Positions 30,821 through 39,608 of a stretch of DNA of 44,225 bases are shown here, piece by piece. Within the stretch, counting starts at the first letter, position 1. Every line of letters starts with the position of its first letter. The notes beneath the pieces were generated by a model, which worked only from the letters and a program-made list of their open reading frames with translations, was not told where the DNA came from and searched no databases. Source of the DNA: Streptomyces muensis (lineage in GTDB: Bacteria > Actinomycetota > Actinomycetes > Streptomycetales > Streptomycetaceae); assembly GCF_021474425.1 (NCBI RefSeq), contig NZ_JAKEIP010000049.1, positions 1-44,225 of the forward strand. The letters run 5' to 3'. Both the position numbers and the translations under genes were made by a program.

Positions 30821-32638
30821 ATGGCCACTCCCCTGTCCGACACCTCGTCCGACACCCCTCTGTCCCAGCTCAAGACCGTCGCCGTCGTCGGCCTCGGCAC
30901 CATGGGCACCGGCATCGCCGAGATCCTGGCCAAGGCCGGTCGCGAGGTCATCGGCATCGACATCAGCGAGGCCGCGGCCGCCAAGGCCGTCGCCGCGCTG
31001 GAGAACTCGACCGCCCGTGCCGTGGAGCGCGGCCGGCTGACCGAGGAGGAGCGCGCGGAGTCCCTCGCCCGCGTCCGCACCTTCACCGAGCTGCGGGCCG
31101 CTGCCGACGCGGACCTGGTCATCGAGGTGGCGCCGGAGTCGTACGAGATCAAGCAGCAGATCTTCCGCGAGCTGGACGGGATCGTGCGTCCCGAGACCAT
31201 CCTGGCGACCGGCACCAACGCCCTCTCGGTCACGCGGCTGGCCGCCGACTCGGCCCGCCCCGAGCGCGTGCTCGGCCTGCACTTCTTCAACCCGGCGCCC
31301 GCGATGCGGCTGGTCGAGGTCGTCTCGTCCGTGCTGACCGCGCCCGCCGCCGTCACCGCGGTCACCAACCTCGCCCTGGACCTCGGCAAGGAGCCCGTCG
31401 CGGTCGGCGACCGGCCCGGTTTCGTCGCCGACGGGCTGCTGTTCGGCTACCTCAACCAGGCGGCCGCGATGTACGAGGCGAAGTACGCCTCCCGCGAGGA
31501 CATCGACGCCGCGATGCGGCTCGGCTGCGGACTGCCGATGGGCCCGCTCGCCCTGCTCGACCTGATCGGCATCGACACCGCGCGCCGGGTCCTGGAGGCC
31601 ATGTACGCCGAGTCCCGCGACCGGCTGCACGCCCCCGCGCCGATCCTCAAGCAGCTCAGCGAGGCGGGACTGACGGGACGTAAGTCGGGCCGTGGCTTCT
31701 ACACGTACGAGGCGCCGGGCAGCGCCACCGTCGTGCGGGACGCGCTGACGCCGCTGGACGGCGCCGCCCTCACCCCCGGCCGTACCGTCCGCTCGGTCGG
31801 TGTCGCCGGTTCCGGCACCATGGCGTCCGGGATCGCGGAGGTCTTCGCCAAGGCCGGGTACGAGGTCGTCCTCGCCGCCCGCAGCGAGGAGAAGGCGCAG
31901 GCCGCGAAGGCCCGCATCGGCAAGTCGCTTTCACGCTCTGTCGACAAGGGCCGGATGACCGCCGAGGCCGCAGCGCGGACCCTGGACCTGATCACCGCGG
32001 CGGGTTCGTACGACGCGTTCGCCGACGTCGACCTGGCCGTCGAGGCCATCGCCGAGGACCTGGAGATCAAGCAGCAGCTGTTCGCGACGCTGGACAAGGT
32101 CTGCAAGCCGGGCGCGGTGCTGGCCACCACCACCTCGTCGCTGCCCGTCGTCGCCTGCGCCCGTGCCACCTCGCGTCCGCAGGACGTGATCGGCATGCAC
32201 TTCTTCAACCCGGCGCCGGCGATGAAGCTGGTCGAGGTCGTCCGTACGGTGCTCACCGCCGACGACGTGCACGCCACGGTCCGCGAGGTCTGCGGCCGGA
32301 TCAGGAAGCACGCCGTGGACTGCGGTGACCGTGCCGGATTCATCGTGAACGCCCTGCTGTTCCCGTACCTGAACAACGCGATCAAGATGGTGCAGGAGCA
32401 CTACGCGACGCTCGACGACATCGACGCCGCGATGAAGCTGGGCGGCGGCTACCCCATGGGGCCGTTCGAGCTGCTGGACGTCGTCGGCCTCGATGTCTCC
32501 CTGGCGATCGAGAAGGTCCTGCACCGTGAGTTCCGCGACCCGGGTCTCGCTCCGGCGCCGCTCCTGGAGCACCTGGTGGCCGCGGGCTGCCTCGGCCGCA
32601 AGACGGGCCGCGGTTTCCGCGAATATGCCCGGCGCTGA
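30821..32638 (+). CDS. Tandem (double) 3-hydroxyacyl-CoA / 3-hydroxybutyryl-CoA dehydrogenase
   Basis: A 605-residue protein made of two complete 3-hydroxyacyl-CoA dehydrogenases in a row. The first (about 17-305) has the NAD site GLGTMGTGIAEILAKAG and active-site HFFNPAPAMRLVEVV; the second (about 320-605) has GSGTMASGIAEVFAKAG and HFFNPAPAMKLVEVV. Each half also has a C-terminal dimer domain with GLPMGPLALLDLIG or GYPMGPFELLDVVG, so both could be active. The expected reaction is acetoacetyl-CoA to 3-hydroxybutyryl-CoA, an early ethylmalonyl-CoA pathway step. CTGGAG precedes the ATG at 30821. It is followed by a strong hairpin and then the TetR gene. Confidence 0.92.
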   Translation: MATPLSDTSSDTPLSQLKTVAVVGLGTMGTGIAEILAKAGREVIGIDISEAAAAKAVAALENSTARAVERGRLTEEERAESLARVRTFTELRAAADADLVIEVAPESYEIKQQIFRELDGIVRPETILATGTNALSVTRLAADSARPERVLGLHFFNPAPAMRLVEVVSSVLTAPAAVTAVTNLALDLGKEPVAVGDRPGFVADGLLFGYLNQAAAMYEAKYASREDIDAAMRLGCGLPMGPLALLDLIGIDTARRVLEAMYAESRDRLHAPAPILKQLSEAGLTGRKSGRGFYTYEAPGSATVVRDALTPLDGAALTPGRTVRSVGVAGSGTMASGIAEVFAKAGYEVVLAARSEEKAQAAKARIGKSLSRSVDKGRMTAEAAARTLDLITAAGSYDAFADVDLAVEAIAEDLEIKQQLFATLDKVCKPGAVLATTTSSLPVVACARATSRPQDVIGMHFFNPAPAMKLVEVVRTVLTADDVHATVREVCGRIRKHAVDCGDRAGFIVNALLFPYLNNAIKMVQEHYATLDDIDAAMKLGGGYPMGPFELLDVVGLDVSLAIEKVLHREFRDPGLAPAPLLEHLVAAGCLGRKTGRGFREYARR

Positions 32639-32676
32639 GCGGCCCGGGGACTGGTTCAGAAGCGGGCAGGAGTGGG

Positions 32677-32703
32677 GCGGGCTGCTGGACCCCGGCAGCC
32701 CGC
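32677..32703 (+). terminator. Hairpin after the dehydrogenase gene
   Basis: Perfect 9-bp stem GCGGGCTGC (32677-32685) with GCAGCCCGC (32695-32703), loop of nine bases, 38 bases after the stop codon. No U-tract. Confidence 0.75.
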
Positions 32704-32727
32704 TTCCGGCCTCCCGGCACGGCTCGG

Positions 32728-32748
32728 CCCCGCCCGCCGAGGGCGGGG
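32728..32748. terminator. Second GC hairpin just upstream of tetR
   Basis: CCCCGCCC (32728-32735) and GGGCGGGG (32741-32748) form a perfect 8-bp stem. With the first hairpin it makes a tandem stop, or forms part of the tetR regulatory region. Confidence 0.5.
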
Positions 32749-32757
32749 GAAACCCCG

Positions 32758-32785
32758 TGCATGCGCATCAAGCTGCGCACATGCA
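32758..32785. promoter_or_regulatory. Imperfect palindrome next to the tetR start
   Basis: TGCATGCGCA (32758-32767), a six-base spacer, and TGCGCACATGCA (32774-32785) are near-inverted copies. They lie 14 bases before the tetR ATG at 32799, a usual place for TetR autoregulation. The dyad is seen; the operator role is inferred. Confidence 0.4.
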
Positions 32786-32798
32786 GTACGTTCGGGTC

Positions 32799-33611
32799 AT
32801 GTCCCAGCCCGCCAAGTCCTCACGTACACCAGCCACGCCCGACGCGCCGGAAAGTGCCGCCGGCAGTCGCGCGGCCGCCCAACGGCTCAAGATGCGCCGC
32901 GAACTGGCGGCGGCGGCGATGGAGCTGTTCGCGACCAAGGGGTACGAGGCGACCACCGTCGACGAGATCGCGGCCGCGGCCGGCGTCGCCCGCCGTACCT
33001 TCTTCCGCCACTTCCGTTCCAAGGAAGAGGCGATCTTCCCGGACCACGACGACACCCTGATCCGCGCCGAGGCGGTGCTCAACGCCGCCCCGGCCCATGA
33101 GCACCCGCTCGACACGGTGTGCCGTGGCATCAAGGAGGTCATGCGGATGTACGCGGCCCGGCCGGAGATCTCGGTCGCCCGCTACAAGCTGACGCGCGAG
33201 GTGCCAACCCTGCGCGAGGCGGAGATCGCGTCGGTGGCCCGCTACGAACGCCTCTTCACCCGGTACCTCCTCGGCCACTTCGACGAGCACGCCCACGACG
33301 ACGACGCCAACGACGACCCGCTGCTGGCGGAGGTCGCCGCGTCCGCCGTGGTCACCGCCCACAACCACGTCCTGCGGCGCTGGCTGCGGGCCGGCGGCCA
33401 GGGCGACGTGGAGGCGCAGCTCGACCATGCCTTCGCGATCGTGCGGAGGACGTTCGGGACGGGTATCGGTGCGGGCCGGGACACCGCGCCGCGCTCGGCG
33501 CCTGCCTCGGTGGCCTCGCAGGGCGAGGTGCTGGTGACGGTGGCGCGCACGGACGCGCCGCTCGACGAGGTGATGCGGACGATCGAGCAGGCGCTGAAGG
33601 AGCGGGCCTAG
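32799..33611 (+). CDS. TetR family transcriptional regulator
   Basis: A 270-residue regulator. The N-terminal DNA-binding region (about 30-80) shows RRELAAAAMELFATKGYEATTVDEIAAAAGVARRTFFRHFRSKEEAI, a clear TetR helix-turn-helix. A His/Asp-rich stretch (about 165-178) and a longer than usual C-terminus (to 270) are present. It sits between the dehydrogenase gene and the ccr block, so it is the best candidate regulator of the ethylmalonyl-CoA genes. ATG 32799 is chosen; an in-frame ATG at 32781 would add six residues. Confidence 0.92.
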   Translation: MSQPAKSSRTPATPDAPESAAGSRAAAQRLKMRRELAAAAMELFATKGYEATTVDEIAAAAGVARRTFFRHFRSKEEAIFPDHDDTLIRAEAVLNAAPAHEHPLDTVCRGIKEVMRMYAARPEISVARYKLTREVPTLREAEIASVARYERLFTRYLLGHFDEHAHDDDANDDPLLAEVAASAVVTAHNHVLRRWLRAGGQGDVEAQLDHAFAIVRRTFGTGIGAGRDTAPRSAPASVASQGEVLVTVARTDAPLDEVMRTIEQALKERA

Positions 33612-33793
33612 GGCCGCTCAGGACGTGGGCCGGAGGGGAGAGCGGGGCGCGGGCCGAGTGCGTCGCCCGCGCTCCTACGCCGGAACCTCAGAGGTAGCTC
33701 AGGAAAACGGCCCGGCGGGAACTATCGCGCGGGCACGTCCGTCCTCCCTGTCGAAGCACGATCTTCATGGTTGCGCGACGGAAGTGAGTTGCC

Positions 33794-34012
33794 ATGCAGG
33801 CGAACGACCCGACCAAGCTCGAAGCCACCCTGGCCGACGGGCGGCGCATGACCCTGTCCCTCCCCGCGACCGACGCCAAGTGGGCCGCCGACGGCATAAA
33901 GGGCCTTCGCGCCGTCCCGCCCACCCACACGGGCCGCGGCGAGGAGCCCCCCGCCCTCCCCGAGGAGCCGGCACTTCCCCTGCAAGTGGCGCTGCTGGGC
34001 CTGGGCGCCTAG
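33794..34012 (+). CDS. Small hypothetical protein
   Basis: A 72-residue acidic to neutral small protein with GGAAGTGAG upstream of the ATG. The first half (LEATLADGRRMTLSLPATDAKWAADGIKGLRAVPP) looks like a short folded unit and the second half is Pro/Glu-rich. I do not recognise a family. It lies between tetR and the truncated gene pair. Its reality rests on the ribosome site and a consistent codon pattern only. Confidence 0.45.
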   Translation: MQANDPTKLEATLADGRRMTLSLPATDAKWAADGIKGLRAVPPTHTGRGEEPPALPEEPALPLQVALLGLGA

Positions 34013-34074
34013 AGCCTGTCCGGGGCAGGCGGGCTCGGGGACACGGGACCACCCGGGGTGCGGAGTCCCGCCGC

Positions 34075-34802
34075 TCACTGGCCGCGGCGGCTTCGCACCG
34101 ACCGGCCCGGGGCGAACCTCGCTGACAGCCCCGGGTCCGCCTGTCCCGTCAGCAGCCCCGCCACCAGCCGCCCCGTCGCGGGGGCCAGCATCAGGCCCAG
34201 CATGTTGTGGCCGGTGGCGAGCAGGACGCGGGGACGGCCCGGGAGCGGGCCGATCAGGGGCAGGCCGTCCGGGGTCATCGGACGCGGCCCCATCCACTCC
34301 TGCTCCCGCCGCTCCCAGTCGGCCCCCGGCAGATACGGCCGCGCGGCCGCCACCAGAGCCTCCACACGGCCCTGCCGGAAGCGGTCCGGGTCCCGGTCGA
34401 ACTCCATCGTCCCGGCGACCCGCACCCCCTTGCCCGACGGCGCCAGCACCGCCTTCGCCGCGCCCAGGTGGACCAGTCGCCTCGGCACTGACTCGACGGG
34501 CACCGAGAAGCTGTAGCCCTTCCCGGCGGCCACCTCGATCCGCTGCCCGAGCGAGGCGCTGAGCTGCCGGGACCAGACGCCAGCGGCGATCACCACCGCG
34601 TCCGCCCGGTAGGTCCCGGCAGTCGTACGGACCTCCACCCGCCCGGCGCCGTCCCGCACCGCCGTCACCCGCGCGCCCTCCACCAGCTCGGCCCCGTCCC
34701 GCCGCAGCCGTCCGGCCAGCGTGTCCACGAACTGCCCCGGATCCACGGCCCACTGACGCTCCACCAGGAACCCGGCCCGGGCGGCGGGCCCGAGCGCGCC
34801 GG
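34075..34802 (-). pseudogene. 5'-truncated FAD-dependent D-amino-acid dehydrogenase (dadA-like)
   Basis: The C-terminal half of a DadA/glycine-oxidase-like flavoprotein: ARAGFLVERQWAVDPGQFVDTLA, then VVIAAGVWSRQLSASLGQRIEVAAGKGYSF, TMEFDRDPDRFRQGRVEAL and GHNMLGLMLAPATGRLVAGLLTG. Family members are about 400-430 residues. Here only about 240 remain, and the N-terminal Rossmann GxGxxG for FAD is absent. The frame runs out at about 34801, where the divergent cdaR-like gene also begins abruptly. A GTG at 34764 could start a 229-residue fragment, but without the FAD site it should be inactive. DadA oxidises D-amino acids to keto acids when intact. Confidence 0.8.
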
Positions 34803-35741
34803 ATGCGCGGGGTGCTGTCCGGGATGAGCCTGCCGATCACCGTGGGTGCCGAGGCGGTGGGCACGGTGTGCCTGACCGGGGATCCGGAGGAGGTGCGGTG
34901 TTTCGGCCTGGTCGTGCGGCGGCAGACCGAGATCCTCCTGGAGGAGGCCGCCCTGCTGCGCTCCCGGCTGCTGCACGAGCGGGCGGTGGACGACTGCGTA
35001 CGGGACATCGCGCTGTACGACCCCGAGGTCGTCGACGCCGAAACCGTCGAGGCGCGGATGGCCGAGCTCGGGGCCGATCCGCGCATCCCGCGCACGGCGG
35101 TGGTGCTGGACGTCCGGGCGGGCGGGGTGTCACGGATGTCGCTGCTGCGGACGGTACGGGAGGTCTTCGGCTCCGTTCAGGACGTGACCGGGGAACTCGC
35201 GGCCGGCCGGTACGCCGTCCTGCACGCCTCGGTCGGCCGCCCCGAACGGCTCGTCGAGCGGTGCTCAGCGCTGGTGGAACGCCTCGGCGAGCGGCACGGG
35301 GCCGATGCCCGGTGCGGGATCGGTGAGCCCGGTCGGGGCGTCGCCGGGACGCACGCCTCGTACCGGGACGCGGCGCTGGCACTGCGTGCCGGTCCCCGGC
35401 TGGAGCCGGACGGGCGGGTCTTCGCCGTGGCCGACCTGCGCGTACCCCAGCTCGTGGCCTCGGTCGTACGGCACGAACGCGACCGGTACGCGGCCGCGGT
35501 CCTCACCGGCCTGCGTGAGCGGGCGGACTGGCCCGTGCTGCGAGAGACGCTGATCGCCTGGGCGGAGGGCGGCTTCCAGCTGGTGCGGACGGCGGAGCGG
35601 CTCGCCGTCCACCGGAACACGCTGCTGTACCGGCTGGCGAAGATCGAGGAGCTGAGCGGACGCGGGTTGCGGGAGCCGCGTACCGCGATGGCCATGTACC
35701 TGGCATGCCTGGCCGATGCCCTCCGGGTGACCGACCACTGA
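34803..35741 (+). pseudogene. 5'-truncated CdaR/PucR-type sugar-diacid regulator
   Basis: A 312-residue remnant whose best start is the ATG at 34803. It begins inside the sugar-diacid-recognition domain (MSLPITVGAEAVGTVCLTGDPEEV) and keeps the linker (VVRRQTEILLEEAALLRSRLL), a GGDEF-like middle and the C-terminal PucR helix-turn-helix (FQLVRTAERLAVHRNTLLYRLAKIEEL, about residues 257-283). About 85-95 N-terminal residues expected in CdaR proteins are missing, and no start or ribosome site of normal kind is present. It could still express as a truncated activator. Stop codon TGA at 35739-35741 lies within a tandem repeat. Confidence 0.75.
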
Positions 35742-35826
35742 CCGACCACTGACCGACCACTGACCGGCCACTGACCGGCCAATGCTCGACCAATGCTCGA
35801 CCAGTGACCGATCACTGCCCGATAGC
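35728..35826. repeat. Nine-unit 11-bp tandem repeat (TGACCGACCAC family)
   Basis: Consecutive 11-base units from 35728: TGACCGACCAC three times, TGACCGGCCAC, TGACCGGCCAA, TGCTCGACCAA, TGCTCGACCAG, TGACCGATCAC and TGCCCGATAGC. The first unit codes the last residues of the cdaR remnant and the second supplies its TGA. The unit length is about one DNA turn, so copies face the same side of the helix. It lies just upstream of the ccr promoter region. Confidence 0.85.
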
Positions 35827-36184
35827 GCCCGATTAGCACCTACTCGTCGGTAACTTTGATCGATCATCGCTCATCTGTTACGTAAAGATTTCATCTGAGG
35901 GCAAGTTCTGGCACTGCGTGCCTTGCCACGTGACACGCCGTGCCATACGTTGAAGGAGTCCGGGCGGCCGGCGTGCAGAGACCTTTCGTACGTCGGCTGT
36001 CCCCGCAAACCCTTCCCGGGGTCTGCGCGCCCGGCGCCTGCGTCACAGGCAACCTCCCGCGCCACAAAGCGCTGCCGAACAGCACCATCCGCCGAACCGA
36101 CGGCAATCACCCAAAAACCCTCAGCAGCACCGACGTAACCCTCAGCACCCCTCCCTCAGGGTGCACACCGCCGGAGGCAACACC
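35742..36184 (+). promoter_or_regulatory. ccr promoter region and long leader
   Basis: After the tandem repeat, TTGATC (35856-35861), 17 bases, then TACGTA (35879-35884) form a plausible promoter. A perfect TGATCGATCA palindrome (35857-35866) overlaps the -35. GGTAAC (35849-35854) and GTTAC (35877-35881) form a wider dyad. This leaves a leader of about 290 bases with a small hairpin CACCC/GGGTG just before GGAGG. No convincing gene is seen in the leader. Confidence 0.45.
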
Positions 36185-37528
36185 GTGACCACTCAGGACA
36201 TCCTGGACGCGATCCAGTCGCCGGAATCGACGCCGGCCGACTTCGCCGCTCTCCCGCTCCCCGAGTCGTACCGCGCGATCACCGTGCACAAGGACGAGAC
36301 GGACATGTTCGCGGGCCTGGAAACCCGTGACAAGGACCCGCGCAAGTCGATCCACCTGGACGACGTTCCGGTGCCGGAGCTCGGCCCGGGCGAGGCCCTG
36401 GTGGCCGTCATGGCCTCCTCGGTCAACTACAACTCGGTCTGGACCTCGATCTTCGAGCCCCTGCCGACCTTCGGCTTCCTGGAGCGCTACGGCAAGCTCA
36501 GCGAGCTCACCAAGCGCCACGACCTGCCGTACCACATCATCGGCTCCGACCTCGCGGGCGTCGTCCTGCGCACCGGCCCGGGCGTCAACTCCTGGAAGCC
36601 CGGTGACGAGGTCGTCGCGCACTGTCTGTCCGTCGAGCTGGAGTCCTCGGACGGCCACAACGACACCATGCTCGACCCCGAGCAGCGCATCTGGGGCTTC
36701 GAGACCAACTTCGGCGGCCTCGCCGAGATCGCACTCGTCAAGTCCAACCAGCTGATGCCGAAGCCCCAGCACCTCAGCTGGGAGGAGGCCGCCGCTCCGG
36801 GGCTCGTGAACTCGACCGCGTACCGCCAGCTGGTCTCCCGCAACGGCGCCGGGATGAAGCAGGGCGACAACGTCCTGATCTGGGGCGCGAGCGGCGGACT
36901 CGGCTCGTACGCCACACAGTTCGCGCTGGCCGGCGGCGCCAACCCGATCTGTGTCGTGTCCAGCCCCCAGAAGGCGGACATCTGCCGGGCGATGGGCGCC
37001 GAGGCGATCATCGACCGCAACGCCGAGGGCTACAAGTTCTGGAAGGACGAGAACACCCAGGACCCGAAGGAGTGGAAGCGCTTCGGCAAGCGCATCCGTG
37101 AGCTCACCGGCGGCGAGGACGTCGACATCGTCTTCGAGCACCCCGGCCGCGAGACCTTCGGCGCCTCGGTCTACGTCACGCGCAAGGGCGGCACCATCGT
37201 CACCTGCGCCTCCACCTCGGGCTACAACCACGAGTACGACAACCGCTACCTGTGGATGTCCCTGAAGCGGATCATCGGCTCGCACTTCGCCAACTACCGC
37301 GAGGCCTGGGAGGCCAACCGGCTCATCGCGAAGGGCAAGATCCACCCCACCCTGTCGAAGGTCTACTCCCTGGAGGAGACCGGCCAGGCGGCGTTCGACG
37401 TGCACCGCAACCTCCACCAGGGCAAGGTCGGCGTCCTGTGCCTCGCCCCCGAGGAAGGTCTCGGCGTGCGCGACGAGGAGATGCGCGCCAAGCACATCGA
37501 CGCCATCAACCGCTTCCGCAACATCTGA
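36185..37528 (+). CDS. ccr: Crotonyl-CoA carboxylase/reductase
   Basis: A 447-residue enzyme that reductively carboxylates crotonyl-CoA to (2S)-ethylmalonyl-CoA with NADPH and CO2, the committing step of the ethylmalonyl-CoA pathway and a source of polyketide extender units. Medium-chain dehydrogenase/reductase fold: a GroES-like N-terminal half (VPVPELGPGEALVAVMASSVNYNSVW, IGSDLAGVVLRTGPGVNSWKPGDEV), then a Rossmann NADPH site (VLIWGASGGLGSYATQFA). The C-terminus AKHIDAINRFRNI is the Ccr signature. Start is GTG at 36185, nine bases after GGAGG; length 447 is usual for Streptomyces Ccr. First of the five-gene ccr block. Confidence 0.97.
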   Translation: MTTQDILDAIQSPESTPADFAALPLPESYRAITVHKDETDMFAGLETRDKDPRKSIHLDDVPVPELGPGEALVAVMASSVNYNSVWTSIFEPLPTFGFLERYGKLSELTKRHDLPYHIIGSDLAGVVLRTGPGVNSWKPGDEVVAHCLSVELESSDGHNDTMLDPEQRIWGFETNFGGLAEIALVKSNQLMPKPQHLSWEEAAAPGLVNSTAYRQLVSRNGAGMKQGDNVLIWGASGGLGSYATQFALAGGANPICVVSSPQKADICRAMGAEAIIDRNAEGYKFWKDENTQDPKEWKRFGKRIRELTGGEDVDIVFEHPGRETFGASVYVTRKGGTIVTCASTSGYNHEYDNRYLWMSLKRIIGSHFANYREAWEANRLIAKGKIHPTLSKVYSLEETGQAAFDVHRNLHQGKVGVLCLAPEEGLGVRDEEMRAKHIDAINRFRNI

Positions 37529-37559
37529 TCCGCGACATCTGAGACACCCGAGGTCATAG

Positions 37560-39608
37560 ATGACTGAGCGTCAGCCCGCCGAAGGCGCGCGGGAGAAGGA
37601 CCGGCCGTGGCTCATGCGCACGTATGCCGGGCACTCCACGGCCGAGGCGTCCAACGAGCTGTACCGGCGCAACCTCGCCAAGGGGCAGACCGGCCTGTCG
37701 GTCGCGTTCGACCTGCCCACGCAGACCGGCTACGACTCCGACCACATCCTCGCCCGTGGCGAGGTCGGCCGGGTCGGCGTGCCCGTCGCGCACCTCGGTG
37801 ACATGCGCCGGCTGTTCCAGGACATCCCCCTGGAGCAGATGAACACCTCGATGACGATCAACGCCACCGCCATGTGGCTGCTGGCGCTCTACCAGGTCGT
37901 CGCCGAGGAGCAGGGCGCGGACATCACCAAGCTCCAGGGCACGACCCAGAACGACATCGTCAAGGAGTACCTGTCGCGGGGGACCCATGTCTTCCCGCCG
38001 GGGCCCTCACTCCGGCTGACGACGGACATGATCGCGTACACGGTCTCCCACATCCCGAAGTGGAACCCGATCAACATCTGCAGCTACCACCTGCAGGAGG
38101 CGGGCGCCACGCCGGTCCAGGAGATCGCGTACGCGATGTCCACCGCGATAGCGGTTCTCGATGCCGTGCGCGACTCAGGACAGGTCCCCGCCGAGAAGTT
38201 CGGGGACGTCGTGGCCCGTATCTCCTTCTTCGTGAACGCGGGCGTCCGCTTCATCGAGGAGATGTGCAAGATGCGGGCGTTCGGGCGGATCTGGGACCAG
38301 GTCACGCGCGAGCGGTACGGCATCGAGAACCCCAAGCAGCGCCGCTTCCGGTACGGCGTCCAGGTCAACTCCCTCGGTCTGACCGAGGCTCAGCCGGAGA
38401 ACAACGTCCAGCGGATCGTGCTGGAGATGCTGGCCGTGACGCTGTCGAAGGACGCACGCGCGCGTGCCGTGCAGCTGCCCGCCTGGAACGAGGCCCTCGG
38501 CCTCCCCCGGCCCTGGGACCAGCAGTGGTCGCTGCGGATCCAGCAGGTGCTGGCGTACGAGAGCGATCTGCTGGAGTACGAGGACATCTTCGAGGGCTCG
38601 AAGGTGATCGAGGCGAAGGTGGACGCGCTGGTCGAGGCCTCGCTCGCGGAGATCGACCGCATCCAGGGGATGGGCGGCGCGATGGCCGCAGTCGAGTCCG
38701 GCTACCTCAAGTCGCAGCTGGTCGCCTCGCACGCCGAGCGCCGGGGCCGGATCGAGTCCGGCCAGGAGAAGATCATCGGTGTCAACGCCTTCGAGGGCAC
38801 CGAACCCAACCCGCTGACCGCCGACCTGGACACCGCGATCCAGACGGTGGACCCGGCCGTCGAGGCCCGGGTGATCGCGGGGCTCCAGCACTGGCGCGAC
38901 ACCCGCTACCAGCCGCCCTTCAACCACCCGCGCCCGTGTAAGGCGCTGGAGAAGCTGAAGGAGGCCGCCAAGGGGACCGGCAACCTCATGGAGGCCACCC
39001 TGGAGTGCGCCCGCGCCGGCGTCACGACCGGCGAGTGGGCGGGGGCGCTGCGCGAGGTGTTCGGCGAGTTCCGGGCGCCGACCGGTGTGTCGTCCGCGCC
39101 GGTGGCGATCCCCGCCGAAGAGGGCTCCGCCCTTGCCCAGGTCCGCCGCAAGGTCGACCTGACCGCCAAGGACATGGGCGTCGGCAAGCTGCGCTTCCTG
39201 GTCGGCAAGCCGGGCCTGGACGGGCACTCCAACGGGGCCGAGCAGATCGCGGTGCGCGCGCGTGACGCCGGCTTCGAGGTGGTCTACCAGGGCATCCGGC
39301 TGACGCCCGAGCAGATCGTGGACGCGGCCCTCGCCGAGGACGTGCACGCGGTCGGCCTGTCGATCCTGTCCGGATCGCACGCCCAGCTGGTGCCGGACGT
39401 GCTGGAACGGCTCCGTGTGGCCGGTGCCACAGATATACCGGTGATCGCCGGTGGCATCATCCCGAATGGTGACGCCGAGCAGCTCAGGGCCGCCGGAGTG
39501 GCCGCCGTCTTCACCCCGAAGGACTTCGACATCACCGGAATCATCGGCCGCATCGTCGACGAGATCCGGAAAGCGAACAAGCTCGACCCCCTGGAGGTCC
39601 CCGCATGA
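37560..39608 (+). CDS. ecm: Ethylmalonyl-CoA mutase (B12-dependent, MeaA/Ecm type)
   Basis: A 682-residue adenosylcobalamin enzyme that converts (2R)-ethylmalonyl-CoA to methylsuccinyl-CoA. The N-terminal TIM-barrel part (to about 510) begins with RPWLMRTYAGHSTAEASNELYRRNLAKGQTGLSVAFDLPTQTGYDSD, typical of acyl-CoA mutases. The C-terminal B12 domain (about 540-670) has the DxHxxG base-off motif in GLDGHSNGAEQI and the SILSGSH segment. In Streptomyces this group is the ethylmalonyl-CoA mutase, not methylmalonyl-CoA mutase, given the neighbours ccr and mcl. The start is ATG 37560, 31 bases after ccr. Confidence 0.95.
   Translation: MTERQPAEGAREKDRPWLMRTYAGHSTAEASNELYRRNLAKGQTGLSVAFDLPTQTGYDSDHILARGEVGRVGVPVAHLGDMRRLFQDIPLEQMNTSMTINATAMWLLALYQVVAEEQGADITKLQGTTQNDIVKEYLSRGTHVFPPGPSLRLTTDMIAYTVSHIPKWNPINICSYHLQEAGATPVQEIAYAMSTAIAVLDAVRDSGQVPAEKFGDVVARISFFVNAGVRFIEEMCKMRAFGRIWDQVTRERYGIENPKQRRFRYGVQVNSLGLTEAQPENNVQRIVLEMLAVTLSKDARARAVQLPAWNEALGLPRPWDQQWSLRIQQVLAYESDLLEYEDIFEGSKVIEAKVDALVEASLAEIDRIQGMGGAMAAVESGYLKSQLVASHAERRGRIESGQEKIIGVNAFEGTEPNPLTADLDTAIQTVDPAVEARVIAGLQHWRDTRYQPPFNHPRPCKALEKLKEAAKGTGNLMEATLECARAGVTTGEWAGALREVFGEFRAPTGVSSAPVAIPAEEGSALAQVRRKVDLTAKDMGVGKLRFLVGKPGLDGHSNGAEQIAVRARDAGFEVVYQGIRLTPEQIVDAALAEDVHAVGLSILSGSHAQLVPDVLERLRVAGATDIPVIAGGIIPNGDAEQLRAAGVAAVFTPKDFDITGIIGRIVDEIRKANKLDPLEVPA

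Noticed and set aside
35940..36188. An 82-codon frame in the ccr leader
   Set aside because: No ribosome site, basic Pro/Thr-rich text without a pattern, and it lies in a likely untranslated leader.
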